DNA of 64,000 nucleotides from Macrococcoides goetzii (GCF_002742385.2 NZ_MJBI02000001.1:434001-498000); one strand, 5' to 3'. Positions 8,616 through 18,553 are shown, counted from the stretch's first letter. The notes: a model not told the origin generated them from the letters alone. Numbers and translations: made by a program.

Positions 8616-9404
8616 ATGCATCGCGGAAAAGGTATGAAGTTTGTTGGTGATTCTCGTATTAAATCTTATGAGAAACCAAAATTAAATCGAGATTATTCAG
8701 AATTTCCAGGTAAAACAGAAAGTTTCTGGCCTGATTTCTTATTAAAAGAATGGATGACTGGTGCAGTATTCCTAGTTGCATATTTATGTTTAACTGTTGC
8801 GCACCCATCACCATTAGAACGTGTCGCAGATCCATCAGATACGGGGTACACACCATTACCTGACTGGTATTTCTTATTCTTATACCAAATCTTAAAGTAT
8901 ACGTATGCTTCAGGTCCATTTAATACATTTGGTGCAATTGTAATGCCAGGTATTGCTTTTGGTGCTTTAATGTTAGCGCCTTGGTTAGATCGTGGACCAG
9001 AGCGTAAATGGACAAAACGTCCGTTAGCTTCTGGATTTATGTTACTTGCAGTTGCTATAATCTTCTATACAACTTGGGAGTCTTCGTATTACCATGACTG
9101 GAAGCAACAAGCAGCGCAAGGTAAGATTGTTTTCACGAACTTAGATAAGAAAGATCCAACATACGAAAAGATTATTAAATCAAACTGTACGTCATGTCAC
9201 GGTGGAGAATTAACTGGTGGTAGTGGTCCTAACTTAGTAAAAGCTAATTTACCAGCAGAAGGTGTAGAAGCGTTTGTTAAAAACGGTGCTGGATCAATGC
9301 CATCATTTAAAGATACATTGACAGAAGAACAAATTAAAGAAGTTGGTAAGTTCATCGAAGGTTTAGAAGAAACTGACGAAAGCGGTAAACCACTTAAGAA
9401 ATAA
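8616..9404 (+). CDS. qcrC: Menaquinol:cytochrome c reductase, subunit IV/cytochrome c fusion
   Basis: A 262-aa fusion found in Bacillales bc complexes. Residues about 45-155 are the subunit-IV-like part with three membrane helices and the Qo motif PDWY at 82-85. Residues about 165-250 are an outward-facing cytochrome c domain with the haem site CTSCH at 191-195 and the probable axial methionine M228 in GSMPSF. It passes electrons from the Rieske centre to a terminal oxidase. AAAGGAGG at 8600-8607 is the ribosome site. A terminator follows. Haem attachment needs a cytochrome c maturation system, which is not in this window. Confidence 0.95.
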   Translation: MHRGKGMKFVGDSRIKSYEKPKLNRDYSEFPGKTESFWPDFLLKEWMTGAVFLVAYLCLTVAHPSPLERVADPSDTGYTPLPDWYFLFLYQILKYTYASGPFNTFGAIVMPGIAFGALMLAPWLDRGPERKWTKRPLASGFMLLAVAIIFYTTWESSYYHDWKQQAAQGKIVFTNLDKKDPTYEKIIKSNCTSCHGGELTGGSGPNLVKANLPAEGVEAFVKNGAGSMPSFKDTLTEEQIKEVGKFIEGLEETDESGKPLKK

Positions 9405-9410
9405 TAACTA

Positions 9411-9440
9411 AAGAATCATCCATGTGATGATTCTTTTTTT
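9411..9440 (+). terminator. Terminator of qcrABC
   Basis: Ten-base perfect stem AAGAATCATC (9411-9420) with GATGATTCTT (9426-9435), loop CATGT, then T run to 9440. Confidence 0.85.
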
Positions 9441-9452
9441 ATGAGGTGAATG

Positions 9453-10037
9453 ATGATAGATCAAATTTATTACTGGATTCAGAATAAAGTATTTCTTATT
9501 TTTATTATTTTGTGTAATCTTTTAGGAACGATTTATGGCTATTACTGGTATACCGAACAACTTACTAACACGAAGTGGTATTTTATACCGTTTGTACCAG
9601 ATAGTCCGACAGCCACTTTATTTTTAATTATTGCGCTTACAGCTATTTTATATAAAAAACATTTACCGTTAATTGAATGCCTTGCATTTATCACACTTAT
9701 TAAATATGGCATATGGGCAGTAGTGATGAATATATTTACTTTTATAGAATTAGGACAGGTAACAGCTATCGGTTTAATGCTCTGTATGTCACATGCTATT
9801 ATGGCGGTGCAGGCACTTCTTTTCTTTCCATTATTCAAAATAAGATTAAAACATGTTTTACTTACTGCAATGTGGGTATTTCATAATGATGTCATAGATT
9901 ATGTCTATATGCAGTATCCTATTTATAGTATGTTGAATGAATACATTCAACATATTGGTTATTTTTCATATTGGTTATCCATATTATGTTTTGTGCTACT
10001 ACTTTACATCATGGATAAGGACGTAATATTTGATTGA
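9453..10037 (+). CDS. DUF1405 family membrane protein (YpjA-like)
   Basis: A 194-aa integral membrane protein with about six hydrophobic helices starting at residue 10. It matches the DUF1405/YpjA family in length and position next to qcrABC, an arrangement shared with Bacillus. Two adjacent ATG codons (9450 and 9453) follow GAGGTG; the second gives a slightly better spacing, though both are short. Conserved-looking polar residues inside the helices include W and N near positions 27-30 and the HNDVIDY segment near residue 147. Function unknown; co-location suggests a link to respiration or membrane homeostasis. Confidence 0.75.
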   Translation: MIDQIYYWIQNKVFLIFIILCNLLGTIYGYYWYTEQLTNTKWYFIPFVPDSPTATLFLIIALTAILYKKHLPLIECLAFITLIKYGIWAVVMNIFTFIELGQVTAIGLMLCMSHAIMAVQALLFFPLFKIRLKHVLLTAMWVFHNDVIDYVYMQYPIYSMLNEYIQHIGYFSYWLSILCFVLLLYIMDKDVIFD

Positions 10038-10091
10038 TTTTGACCTTTTTAATAAAATAAAACTAATCTAGTATAAGGAGGCAATACGTTA

Positions 10092-10787
10092 ATGAGTTAT
10101 ATCCTGTATTTTATTATCATTATGTTAGTACCGATGTATTTCCAATATAAAGTAAAGTCTACTTATAATAAATATAGTCGCGTACGTTCTACAAGTGGAA
10201 AATCTGGACAACAAGTAGCTGAAGAAATTTTAGCAGCAAACGGTATTACGGATGTTCGAGTTATTGAAGGTGAAGGGTTCTTATCAGATCATTATGACCC
10301 TAATAAAAAGGTTGTAGTACTTAGTCCATCTAATTTCAGACAACCAAGTGTTGCTGGAACTGCAATTGCAGCACACGAAGTTGGTCATGCAATTCAGCAT
10401 GCTACAGGTTATGGAATGCTTAAAGTACGAAGTGCTTTAGTACCTTTAGCAAATTTAGGGACAACATTTAGCTACATACTTATCATGATTGGTGCAGTAT
10501 TAACTGGTATGAGCCAACAAGGTGGTGGCATTGGAACAATGGCTATCTGGGCTGGTGTTGTGTTAATGTCATTTGCAGTATTATTCTCAATCGTTACTTT
10601 ACCTGTAGAATTTGATGCAAGTAAACGTGCAATGCAACAAATTGAAGCTTTACATATCGTTAATGAAGAAGAATATCGCCATGCAAAAAGTGTGCTTTCT
10701 GCAGCAGCAATGACATATGTTGCAGCGACTGCAGTAGCTGTTGCTGAGTTCTTAAGATTTTTCATGATGGCAAGAAATTCAGATTAA
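10092..10787 (+). CDS. Membrane zinc metallopeptidase (YugP-like)
   Basis: A 231-aa integral membrane protein of the zinc peptidase 2 family. The zinc-binding motif HEVGH is at residues 95-99 with a downstream ALV-rich helix pair, and further membrane helices follow at about 120-140, 150-170 and 205-225. The 10-20 segment is an N-terminal membrane anchor. A third metal ligand is probably the glutamate of VEFDASKRAM (about residue 177). Substrates are unknown. AAGGAGGC at 10076-10083 is a strong ribosome site, so expression is likely substantial. Confidence 0.85.
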   Translation: MSYILYFIIIMLVPMYFQYKVKSTYNKYSRVRSTSGKSGQQVAEEILAANGITDVRVIEGEGFLSDHYDPNKKVVVLSPSNFRQPSVAGTAIAAHEVGHAIQHATGYGMLKVRSALVPLANLGTTFSYILIMIGAVLTGMSQQGGGIGTMAIWAGVVLMSFAVLFSIVTLPVEFDASKRAMQQIEALHIVNEEEYRHAKSVLSAAAMTYVAATAVAVAEFLRFFMMARNSD

Positions 10788-10840
10788 TAATGCTGAATCA
10801 CTAAGAAACTTATTATTAATATAACTTATTTATAAAACCG

Positions 10841-10884
10841 ACCATATCTATAAATCATTCGTTGATTTAAAGATATGGTGTTTT
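10841..10884 (+). terminator. Terminator between convergent metallopeptidase and yitT-like genes
   Basis: Outer stem ACCATATCT (10841-10849) with AGATATGGT (10871-10879), inner stem TAAATCA/TGATTTA, loop TTCGT, then TTTT. It sits between converging genes and can probably act from both sides, more weakly on the minus strand. Confidence 0.75.
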
Positions 10885-10909
10885 AATTATGTATTTTATA
10901 ATTTTTATA

Positions 10910-11788
10910 CTATCTTTCTATCGGTTTTTTAAATTCATCTAAAGTAAATCCTTCGCCTAACACGTCGTGTACATCTAGCAATGATACAAAGGCATGTGGA
11001 TCTATACTATTAATGACCTGTTTTAGACGTGTGATTTCATTTCTTGGCACGACACAGTATACTATTGGACGGTCAGTTTTAGAATAATGTCCATGTGCTG
11101 AGATTAATGTAACACCACGTTCTAATACGTTACTGATTTCATCAGAAATTGCCTGATGTTGATCAGAAATAATCATTGCACCACGTGCAGAGTAACCTGA
11201 GTCCTGGATTGTATCGATGACGCGAGCTCCAACAAATACACAGACGAGCGTATACATTGTTATGCGATAATCACCTAACGTTAAATATGTTGCAAGAATA
11301 ACAAGGCAATCGAATGCGAACATTGTTCTTCCCATCGGTACTTCAAAATATTTTTTCATAAGTCGAGCTAGGATATCAACACCACCGGTTGTCCCTCCGA
11401 ATCGAAAGATAATGCCGAGTCCTGCACCGATAAATACACCGCCAAATAAACTAGCGAGTAGTAAATCGTCTTTCAAATTAATATGTAATGGATATTTTTC
11501 GCAAATACCTAAGAATAACGATACACTTAAAGTACCGATTAAGGTATAGATAAATGAAAGTTTACCGAGTAGTTTATAACCTACAAAGAAAAGCGGAATG
11601 TTAAATATTAAATTCAATATAGCAGGGCTGAAATGAAATAAATGATATAATATTAAAGCAATACCGGTAAAACCGCCTTCAGTCAGCGCGTTAGCCATAT
11701 TAAAATTCACGATACCAAAACTAAAAATAAATGCACCTATAAGAATCATGATAATATTCATTAATTTTACTCGAATCGTTTTTTGCAT
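10910..11788 (-). CDS. YitT family membrane protein (DUF161/DUF2179)
   Basis: A 292-aa protein with five or six membrane helices in the first 200 residues, followed by a cytosolic DUF2179 domain (about residues 205-285). Typical YitT features are the early NMANALTEGGFTGIALILYH segment and the GIIFRFGGTTGGVDILARL motif near residue 130. Members are common in Firmicutes in several copies; transport has been suggested but not shown. It is transcribed alone, divergently from the mazG-like gene, with GGGGG at 11795-11799 (complement) as ribosome site. Confidence 0.88.
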   Translation of the reverse strand: MQKTIRVKLMNIIMILIGAFIFSFGIVNFNMANALTEGGFTGIALILYHLFHFSPAILNLIFNIPLFFVGYKLLGKLSFIYTLIGTLSVSLFLGICEKYPLHINLKDDLLLASLFGGVFIGAGLGIIFRFGGTTGGVDILARLMKKYFEVPMGRTMFAFDCLVILATYLTLGDYRITMYTLVCVFVGARVIDTIQDSGYSARGAMIISDQHQAISDEISNVLERGVTLISAHGHYSKTDRPIVYCVVPRNEITRLKQVINSIDPHAFVSLLDVHDVLGEGFTLDEFKKPIER

Positions 11789-11848
11789 TTATTAACCCCC
11801 TTTATAAAATTAATTATACATAATAATGTTAATATTTTGGAGGTAATT

Positions 11849-12175
11849 ATGAAATCATTATTAGAAATGCAGCAAGAAGTAGATGCATATATAAATCAAT
11901 TTAAACTTGGCTATTTTTCACCGATGGAAAATATGGTGAGATTAACAGAAGAAGTCGGAGAATTGGCACGAGAAATTAATCATGTTTATGGTCCAAAACA
12001 AAAGAAACTAAGTGAAAAAGAAAAAGAGATTGGATTAGAACTTGCTGATAATCTTTTTGTGTTAATCTGTCTTGCCAACTCAATGAATATTGATTTGACA
12101 GAAAGTTTTAATCAGACGATGGATAAATTTAATAATAGGGATAAAAATCGCTTTGAAAGGGTGGATAAAGAATGA
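11849..12175 (+). CDS. MazG-like nucleotide pyrophosphohydrolase (YpjD-like)
   Basis: A 108-aa all-alpha NTP pyrophosphohydrolase of the MazG/dCTPase superfamily, expected to hydrolyse non-canonical or damaged nucleoside triphosphates with magnesium. The metal-binding pattern is present: EEVGELARE near residues 32-40 and ELADNLFVL near residues 67-75. I chose the ATG at 11849, preceded by GGAGG (11839-11843); a longer frame open from 11783 has no such site. Its stop overlaps the mgsA ATG, so the two are coupled, as in Bacillus ypjD-mgsA. Confidence 0.85.
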   Translation: MKSLLEMQQEVDAYINQFKLGYFSPMENMVRLTEEVGELAREINHVYGPKQKKLSEKEKEIGLELADNLFVLICLANSMNIDLTESFNQTMDKFNNRDKNRFERVDKE

Positions 12176-12540
12176 AATTTGCTATTATCGCACATGATCA
12201 GAAAAAAGATGCGCTAGTAAAGTTTATTGAAGACCACATATATGAATTTAGTAAGCATGAGTTGTTTGCAACAGGTACTACTGGTTTACGTGTTATTGAA
12301 AGAACGGGTTTAAATGTTAAGCGGTTTAAATCAGGACCACTCGGTGGTGACCAGGAAATTGGTGCATTAGTCGCTAATAAAGCAATTGATGCCATCTTTT
12401 TCTTTCGAGATCCTTTGACTGCTCAACCTCATGAACCGGATGTCAGTGCATTGTTACGATTATCTGATGTATATGATGTACCACTTGCTACAAACGAAGG
12501 TAGCGCTCTAGCAATTATTACGTATTTTGAATCATTATAG
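12172..12540 (+). CDS. mgsA: Methylglyoxal synthase
   Basis: Converts dihydroxyacetone phosphate to methylglyoxal and phosphate, a bypass used when sugar phosphates accumulate. The 122-aa length is that of short Gram-positive forms. The N terminus [15 protein letters not shown], the TGTTG phosphate site near residue 40, and [11 protein letters not shown] near residues 58-68 with its catalytic aspartate are intact. It overlaps the mazG-like gene (ATGA) and is followed after nine bases by bshA. Methylglyoxal is detoxified with bacillithiol, so pairing with bshA is functionally coherent. Confidence 0.95.
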   Translation: MKFAIIAHDQKKDALVKFIEDHIYEFSKHELFATGTTGLRVIERTGLNVKRFKSGPLGGDQEIGALVANKAIDAIFFFRDPLTAQPHEPDVSALLRLSDVYDVPLATNEGSALAIITYFESL

Positions 12541-12549
12541 GAGGTCATT

Positions 12550-13671
12550 ATGAAGATAGGAATTACATGTTATCCGACTATGGGCGGATCAGGAATTATT
12601 GCAACTGAACTGGGAATAAAGATGGCAGAGAGAGGTCATGACGTCCATTTCATTACTTCTAACACACCATTTAGAATACAGTTCCAAATGCCAAATATTA
12701 CAATTCATCAGGTTGATGTCAATCAATATTCAGTTTTTCAGTATCCACCTTATGATATAACGCTGGCGACTAAAATTGCGGAAGTTATTAATGTGTATGA
12801 CCTCGATGTATTACATATGCATTATGCCGTACCGCATGCCATTTGTGGCATTCTTGCACGGCAGATTGCCAGAAAAGATGTAGGTATTGTAACAACATTA
12901 CATGGTACTGATATTACAGTTCTAGGGTACGATTCAACATTAAAAGGTGCCATAAAATTTGGTATCGAAGAAAGTGACATTGTCACAAGTGTGAGTAATG
13001 CATTAACACAGGAAACATATGATATTATTGCTCCAGACAAAGAAATCAATACAGTTTACAACTTTATTAATGAAAAAGATTTTGAACCAATTGATAATAA
13101 AGCATTAAGAGCATGTTATGGTATCCCGGATGATTATAAGGTGTTGATTCATGTATCAAATTTTAGGAAAGTAAAACGTATTCAGGATGTAATTAAAACA
13201 TTTAGTCTTGTTAGAGCAAAGTTAAAGTCAAAGCTTATTTTATTAGGAGATGGTCCAGAACTATCGAAAATGAGAAGCTATGCTAAAAAACTAGGTGTTC
13301 TTGATGATGTCATGTTTTTAGGTAAACAGGATAAGGTAGCAAGCTATTATCAAATGGCAGATTTATTCTTATTGATGAGTGAAAAAGAAAGTTTTGGGCT
13401 TGTATTGCTGGAAGCGATGCATACGGGTGTAGTGTGTATCGGAACCACTGCTGGTGGTATTCAGGAAGTCATTAAACATAATGAAACAGGATTTATTGTA
13501 GATGTAGGTGATACAGTTCAAGCAAGTGAATATGCCATTGAATTACTTACGAATGATAATTTATATTCAAAATTTCAGGATGCAATGCAAATTGACATCA
13601 ATAAAAGATTCCATTCTACAATCATTACTGATCAATACGAAGCAATCTATCAGTCTTTAGTAAAAAATTAA
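12550..13671 (+). CDS. bshA: N-acetyl-alpha-D-glucosaminyl L-malate synthase, bacillithiol synthesis
   Basis: A GT4 glycosyltransferase that joins UDP-GlcNAc and L-malate, the first step of bacillithiol synthesis. The 373-aa length is standard. The BshA-specific N terminus GITCYPTMGGSGIIATELG is clear, as is HMHYAVPHA near residue 95. The C-terminal Rossmann domain has the nucleotide-sugar motif ESFGLVLLEAM around residues 283-293. AGGAGG at 12540-12545 precedes the ATG. Bacillithiol is the low-molecular-weight thiol used by the bacilliredoxin encoded at 44739. Confidence 0.95.
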   Translation: MKIGITCYPTMGGSGIIATELGIKMAERGHDVHFITSNTPFRIQFQMPNITIHQVDVNQYSVFQYPPYDITLATKIAEVINVYDLDVLHMHYAVPHAICGILARQIARKDVGIVTTLHGTDITVLGYDSTLKGAIKFGIEESDIVTSVSNALTQETYDIIAPDKEINTVYNFINEKDFEPIDNKALRACYGIPDDYKVLIHVSNFRKVKRIQDVIKTFSLVRAKLKSKLILLGDGPELSKMRSYAKKLGVLDDVMFLGKQDKVASYYQMADLFLLMSEKESFGLVLLEAMHTGVVCIGTTAGGIQEVIKHNETGFIVDVGDTVQASEYAIELLTNDNLYSKFQDAMQIDINKRFHSTIITDQYEAIYQSLVKN

Positions 13672-13690
13672 TCACTAAAATGGAGAAGTT

Positions 13691-14914
13691 ATGAAATTGG
13701 AATTATCTTATTTAAATCATACAACACAAGCGTTGATTAAAACTGCAAATCAAGTTATCGGAGAATTAAAGCTACATGGTTATGAAGCTTATATTGTAGG
13801 TGGGGCAGTACGTAATCTATTACTGGGAGAAGAAGTGAATGATATCGACATAACTACAGATTGCCTGCCTAAAAATATCATCAAGATTTTTGATAAGACT
13901 GTACCTGTTGGTATTGAACATGGTACAGTCATCGTATTGTGGCAGGATTTTCAGTTTGAGGTAACAACATTTCGAGTAGATGGAGAATATATTGATCATC
14001 GACGTCCTGAACAGGTACAATTCGTAACCGATTTGAAATCTGATTTAGAACGTCGAGATTTTACAATCAATGCGTTGGCGTTAAGTGAAACATACGAAAT
14101 TATCGATTATTTTGATGGTCAAAAAGATTTGAAAAATAAAGAAATACGTGCAGTAGGAAATGCAGCACATCGTTTCGAAGAAGATGCATTACGCATGATG
14201 CGTGCAATACGATTTCAAAGTGTCTTGAATTTTAATATTGAAACGAATACGTTGCATGCTATTGATAAACTTGCTGCAACAATTGCTTTAGTTTCTATAG
14301 AACGTATCGTTGTTGAATTGAAGAAATTATTGATGGGTAAAGGTGTACATCAAGCATTACAAATCTTTTATAAGACAATGTATTGTTATTTACCTTTTTT
14401 TAGAGATATAAAGGAGAATACTGCTACTTATCAGCTGCATTCACCTGTAAATTTTGTCGTATACATCGCATATATTATATATTGTGAATTAAAAGTCGGT
14501 CAGGATTTAACATCTAAAATTTCTGATTTTAAACTATCCAACCAGGAGAAGAAACAAATAAAAGATTGCGTCTTAATTTTTGACTTTTTTAATCACTCTG
14601 AAATAAGTTTAAAAGCGTTTGTATATCGATTTGATATAGATTTAATTCAAAGTGTTTATCATTTTATTTTAAATGAAAAAATTGTATTCAATAATATAGT
14701 GGATATATCATCAATTCTAAATGCTAAACAGCAATTACCAATTCAGACACGAGATGAATTGCAAATTGATGGGAATGTGTTAATGACAAATTTAGATAAA
14801 AAACCTGGTCCATGGCTAAAAAGTATGATAAACAACATTGAATTAGCAGTTATTGAAGGACGACTGAGCAATCGACAAGAAAACATATTGGAGTGGGCAA
14901 AGAATCATGTCTAA
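13691..14914 (+). CDS. cca: CCA tRNA nucleotidyltransferase
   Basis: Adds or repairs the 3'-CCA end of tRNAs. The class II nucleotidyltransferase core is in residues about 25-140: GGAVRNLLLG at about 38-47, then the metal-binding VNDIDITTD, and the RRDFTINALAL nucleotide-selection region around residue 120. The remaining all-helical neck, body and tail are as in Gram-positive enzymes; 407 aa is a normal length. The stop overlaps birA by eight bases. The order mgsA-bshA-cca-birA is conserved with Bacillus. Confidence 0.95.
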   Translation: MKLELSYLNHTTQALIKTANQVIGELKLHGYEAYIVGGAVRNLLLGEEVNDIDITTDCLPKNIIKIFDKTVPVGIEHGTVIVLWQDFQFEVTTFRVDGEYIDHRRPEQVQFVTDLKSDLERRDFTINALALSETYEIIDYFDGQKDLKNKEIRAVGNAAHRFEEDALRMMRAIRFQSVLNFNIETNTLHAIDKLAATIALVSIERIVVELKKLLMGKGVHQALQIFYKTMYCYLPFFRDIKENTATYQLHSPVNFVVYIAYIIYCELKVGQDLTSKISDFKLSNQEKKQIKDCVLIFDFFNHSEISLKAFVYRFDIDLIQSVYHFILNEKIVFNNIVDISSILNAKQQLPIQTRDELQIDGNVLMTNLDKKPGPWLKSMINNIELAVIEGRLSNRQENILEWAKNHV

Positions 14915-15875
14915 ATATAAAAAGGATATACTTGAATATTTAATGATGCATAAAGACGATTATATTTCCGGGCAAAAACTCGCTGAACAATTCAACGTAT
15001 CACGCACTGCGATATGGAAGGCAATTGAAGTTTTGAAGACGCAAGGCTATTCAGTTGAGTCAATAAAGAATAAAGGTTATCGCATAACGTCAGTTCCAGA
15101 TCATTGGGACAGGGATTTATTATCCTATTTATTAACGGATTCAATATTTCAAAAACAGTTTGTCTATGAAGAGGTAACTTCTACTCAAACTGTAGCACAC
15201 GAATTATTAATGGAACATGATGAACCATTACTTATATTGAGCGAAATTCAGACAGTTGGTAGAGGTAGATTTAAACGTCCATGGGCTTCTAAACGTGATA
15301 CTGGTTTGTGGATGAGCCTTGTGCTGCATCCTAATATTAGCTATCAGCAAATTGCAACGTTTAATTTGTTTATTTCTATTGCGATCGCTGAAGCGATAAA
15401 AAATGTAACACAGCTTGAACCAAAAATTAAATGGCCGAATGATGTATATATCAATGATAAGAAGGTTTGTGGTTTTTTAACAGAAATCAATGGAGATTCT
15501 GATGGTGTTCATACGATCATTTGCGGCATCGGTATAAATATCAATCATACAATCGAAGATTTTGATGAAAGTATTAGAGATACTGCTACAAGTTTTAAAC
15601 TTGAGTCTAAAAAAGAGACCGATCGTTATATTTTTATCAAAGCGTTAATAGATTCAATTGAACACTATTATGAAGCTTTTTTATCTCAGCCTTTTAAAGA
15701 GTTAAAAGAAATTTATAAAGGCTATTCTATGATTTGGGATAGAACGTTAAGGTATACTGAAGGTAATAAACAAATATATGGCAAAGCTGTCGATTTAAAA
15801 GACGATGGTGTACTCGTTGTGTTAGATGACACAGGTGAACGCCATCATTTCATAAGTGCAGATATAGAAGTGTAG
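14907..15875 (+). CDS. birA: Biotin-protein ligase / biotin operon repressor
   Basis: Bifunctional: activates biotin to biotinyl-AMP and transfers it to carboxylases, and represses biotin genes when biotin is in excess. Residues about 1-65 form a winged helix (SGQKLAEQFNVSRTAIWKAI), so this is the regulatory class. The ligase domain has the adenylate loop GRGRFKRPW near residue 118 and KWPNDVYINDKKVCGFL near residue 175. The 322-aa length is normal. The ATG lies within the end of cca. Confidence 0.95.
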   Translation: MSKYKKDILEYLMMHKDDYISGQKLAEQFNVSRTAIWKAIEVLKTQGYSVESIKNKGYRITSVPDHWDRDLLSYLLTDSIFQKQFVYEEVTSTQTVAHELLMEHDEPLLILSEIQTVGRGRFKRPWASKRDTGLWMSLVLHPNISYQQIATFNLFISIAIAEAIKNVTQLEPKIKWPNDVYINDKKVCGFLTEINGDSDGVHTIICGIGININHTIEDFDESIRDTATSFKLESKKETDRYIFIKALIDSIEHYYEAFLSQPFKELKEIYKGYSMIWDRTLRYTEGNKQIYGKAVDLKDDGVLVVLDDTGERHHFISADIEV

Positions 15876-15884
15876 GTGTAAAAT

Positions 15885-18479
15885 ATGGCATTAAAATATG
15901 CTGTTGTAGATTTAGAAACAACAGGGAATAATCTGGAAGTGGATGAAATGATTCAGATTGGTGTTTGTATTATGCAAAACAATCAGATTATCGATACTTT
16001 TGAATCATTTGTGCATACTACGCAACCCATTCCACCGTTTATTCAGTCCTTAACAAAAATAAATAATGAAATGGTCGAACATGCGCCGACATTTCAAATG
16101 ATTGCGCTTCAACTATATGAATTATTAGAAGGGTGTGTTTTTGTTGCACATAATGTTGATTTTGATTTAAATTTTTTAAGAAAATATTTTAATGAAAGTA
16201 ATATTTTCTATAAACCAAAGTACATTATTGATACTGTTGATGTATTTAAGATAGTATTCCCTCAAATGTCGAGATATCAATTGTCTTATTTATCTGAACA
16301 ATTAAATATAAAGTTAACAAACGCACATCGAGCAATTGATGATGCGAAAGCAACTTGTGAAATTTTAATGATTGCGTTAGATCGATTACGTAATTTACCA
16401 AGTAATACTTTGAAATCATTATATAGCCAAGCTAAACAAATGCGCTATCATTTTGATGAAGTATTATTTGATCTGATACGAGATTATGAGCTTAGTTCTG
16501 TTGAATATAATACGATGAACGGCATTAATTTTATCAAAAAAAATAGACAAGTGAATCCACTTAATATCGATGTATCTTTTGAAACATTTTTTGAACAGAC
16601 GATACAATCACTTGATTTTATTTATAGAGAAGAACAATATCAATTATCTTATGAAATATATTTAAGTTTAAAACAACAAACTGAAATTACAATAGAAGCG
16701 GAACTTGGAAGTGGAAAAACATTAAGCTATTTAATTGCTGCGGCATATTTTATTGCGGAGACTAACCAATCTGTACTCGTATCTACTTCTACTATAGCTC
16801 TACAAAACCAAATGATTGATTATGATATCGCACTTTTAAAGCGCCAAGGTTTAAATATACCGTATCAAATTATTAAAAGTAAAAATCATTATTTAACAAT
16901 TGAATTTGTGGAATATATTTTAAAGGATACCAAAATTAATCATGATATTTCCATATTAAAAATGCAGTTAATCATCTTTTTAATGAGTGGTAATGATGGT
17001 GATATCGAACAATTGAACTTAAATGGTGGACGTAAAATATACTTTGAATTGATGCGCAGCCTCTATATACCTCAACAAAATGAAACTTATTTGTTTGATA
17101 CTTATCCAGATACGGCGCATGTTGGAATCACGAATCATGCACATCTTCTATCAAATCGAAAACTTAATATGTTTGAAAACTATCATCATATTATTATTGA
17201 TGAAGCACATCAAATACTCAATTACGCATTAAAATACACAACTTTTGAACTGAAATATCAGGATTTAAAATATTTAATATCTCAGACATTACAGGAATTT
17301 GATACAAGTGCCATTAGTCACAAGCAAAAACTAAGTGATTTGACATTTTTTCAATACGGTAGCATCAATAATGAATTACAGCAATTAAATGAAAAGTATG
17401 AACAGTTGTTTGAATACTTGCTTACTCATTTCTACTCGGATCGTATTATACAAGCTGAAATCAAGAAGGCAGATGAACCAGCTATTTTACTGCTCGAGCT
17501 AATTCATACACTTTCAACGATTGCTTCTGCACCTAACATTACAAAGATCCAACGTAAAATGATTATTAACTTAAAAGAAAACTTTGAACGATGTTATAAC
17601 AATATATTGTTACATGGTGAGCTATATATCATGTTTAACAATCACAATAAATCAGGCATTCATATTATTTTAAAAGAGCATAAAGTTAAAGAAGTAATTG
17701 GAAAATATATTTTAGATGCTTTTGATTCGAAAATATTTATCTCCGGAACCATAAACGCCATTAATGAACATAACGTTTTATCAGACTTATTTATGGAGAG
17801 CAAAAAATATATAAAATTTGATGCGTCATTCGAAAAATATAAAGCACCTTTTTATATACCTACAGATATACCAGCATTCAATTATCAGCAACAAGAAGAA
17901 TATATAGAAAAATGTCTGGAATATATATTGATGTACTTAAATAATTATGATGGTAAAGCATTAATCTTACTGAATAGCTATCAGCAGGTTGAAATATTAC
18001 GTGATTATTTATATGAAACAGCACTTGATCAGGTAATTTTGACTCAAAATAGTGATGTTAATACAACGAAACTGAATCAGCAATTTAATCAATTAGAAAA
18101 AGGTGTACTGCTGGCTACGCAAACATTTTATGAGGGCATTGATTTTAAATATGACGGTGTAAAATGCGTAATGATTGTTTCTTTACCTTTTATGCATCCG
18201 AAAGATTTAAATATTGCTTTGATGAAAGATGAAGTTGAAGATGTGTTTTTAGATTATCAGGTTCCTATCGCTGTCAATAAACTACACCAGGCTACCGGGC
18301 GTTTAATTCGGAACGAAAAAGATCGAGGCTGGATGATTTGTTTTGATAGAAGAATAGTAGATAGTCGCTATGCAACTAAATTCAGTCATATACTTTCAAA
18401 CTTTAATAAGCAAGAGGGAAATATTGAGGATTTTGAGCAATTTATGTATACACTCTACAAAAGTTTTTCGGAATTATAG
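15885..18479 (+). CDS. dinG: DinG-type ATP-dependent helicase with DEDD exonuclease domain
   Basis: An 864-aa protein of the Gram-positive DinG/XPD-like class. Residues about 1-165 are a DnaQ-like 3'-5' exonuclease: DLETTG at about 9-14, HNVDFDLNFL near residue 90 and the HRAIDDA motif near residue 147. Residues about 250-860 are a superfamily 2 helicase with Walker A GSGKT near 276-280 and DEAH at 439-442, and a late QATGRLIR motif near residue 805. The four iron-sulfur cysteines of E. coli DinG are not obvious, as in S. aureus DinG, which is reported to act as a nuclease. Start ATG follows birA by nine bases. Confidence 0.92.
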   Translation: MALKYAVVDLETTGNNLEVDEMIQIGVCIMQNNQIIDTFESFVHTTQPIPPFIQSLTKINNEMVEHAPTFQMIALQLYELLEGCVFVAHNVDFDLNFLRKYFNESNIFYKPKYIIDTVDVFKIVFPQMSRYQLSYLSEQLNIKLTNAHRAIDDAKATCEILMIALDRLRNLPSNTLKSLYSQAKQMRYHFDEVLFDLIRDYELSSVEYNTMNGINFIKKNRQVNPLNIDVSFETFFEQTIQSLDFIYREEQYQLSYEIYLSLKQQTEITIEAELGSGKTLSYLIAAAYFIAETNQSVLVSTSTIALQNQMIDYDIALLKRQGLNIPYQIIKSKNHYLTIEFVEYILKDTKINHDISILKMQLIIFLMSGNDGDIEQLNLNGGRKIYFELMRSLYIPQQNETYLFDTYPDTAHVGITNHAHLLSNRKLNMFENYHHIIIDEAHQILNYALKYTTFELKYQDLKYLISQTLQEFDTSAISHKQKLSDLTFFQYGSINNELQQLNEKYEQLFEYLLTHFYSDRIIQAEIKKADEPAILLLELIHTLSTIASAPNITKIQRKMIINLKENFERCYNNILLHGELYIMFNNHNKSGIHIILKEHKVKEVIGKYILDAFDSKIFISGTINAINEHNVLSDLFMESKKYIKFDASFEKYKAPFYIPTDIPAFNYQQQEEYIEKCLEYILMYLNNYDGKALILLNSYQQVEILRDYLYETALDQVILTQNSDVNTTKLNQQFNQLEKGVLLATQTFYEGIDFKYDGVKCVMIVSLPFMHPKDLNIALMKDEVEDVFLDYQVPIAVNKLHQATGRLIRNEKDRGWMICFDRRIVDSRYATKFSHILSNFNKQEGNIEDFEQFMYTLYKSFSEL

Positions 18480-18553
18480 CTTAAACTACTTAATAAATGA
18501 CTTAATTATTGGTAAACTGTTCTTATAATGAATCCTGGGAGGAATGAGGAATC

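Noticed and set aside
18480-18553. Possible T-box leader before aspB-asnS
   Set aside because: Only 74 bases separate dinG and aspB, too short for a T-box, and no T-box core sequence is seen.
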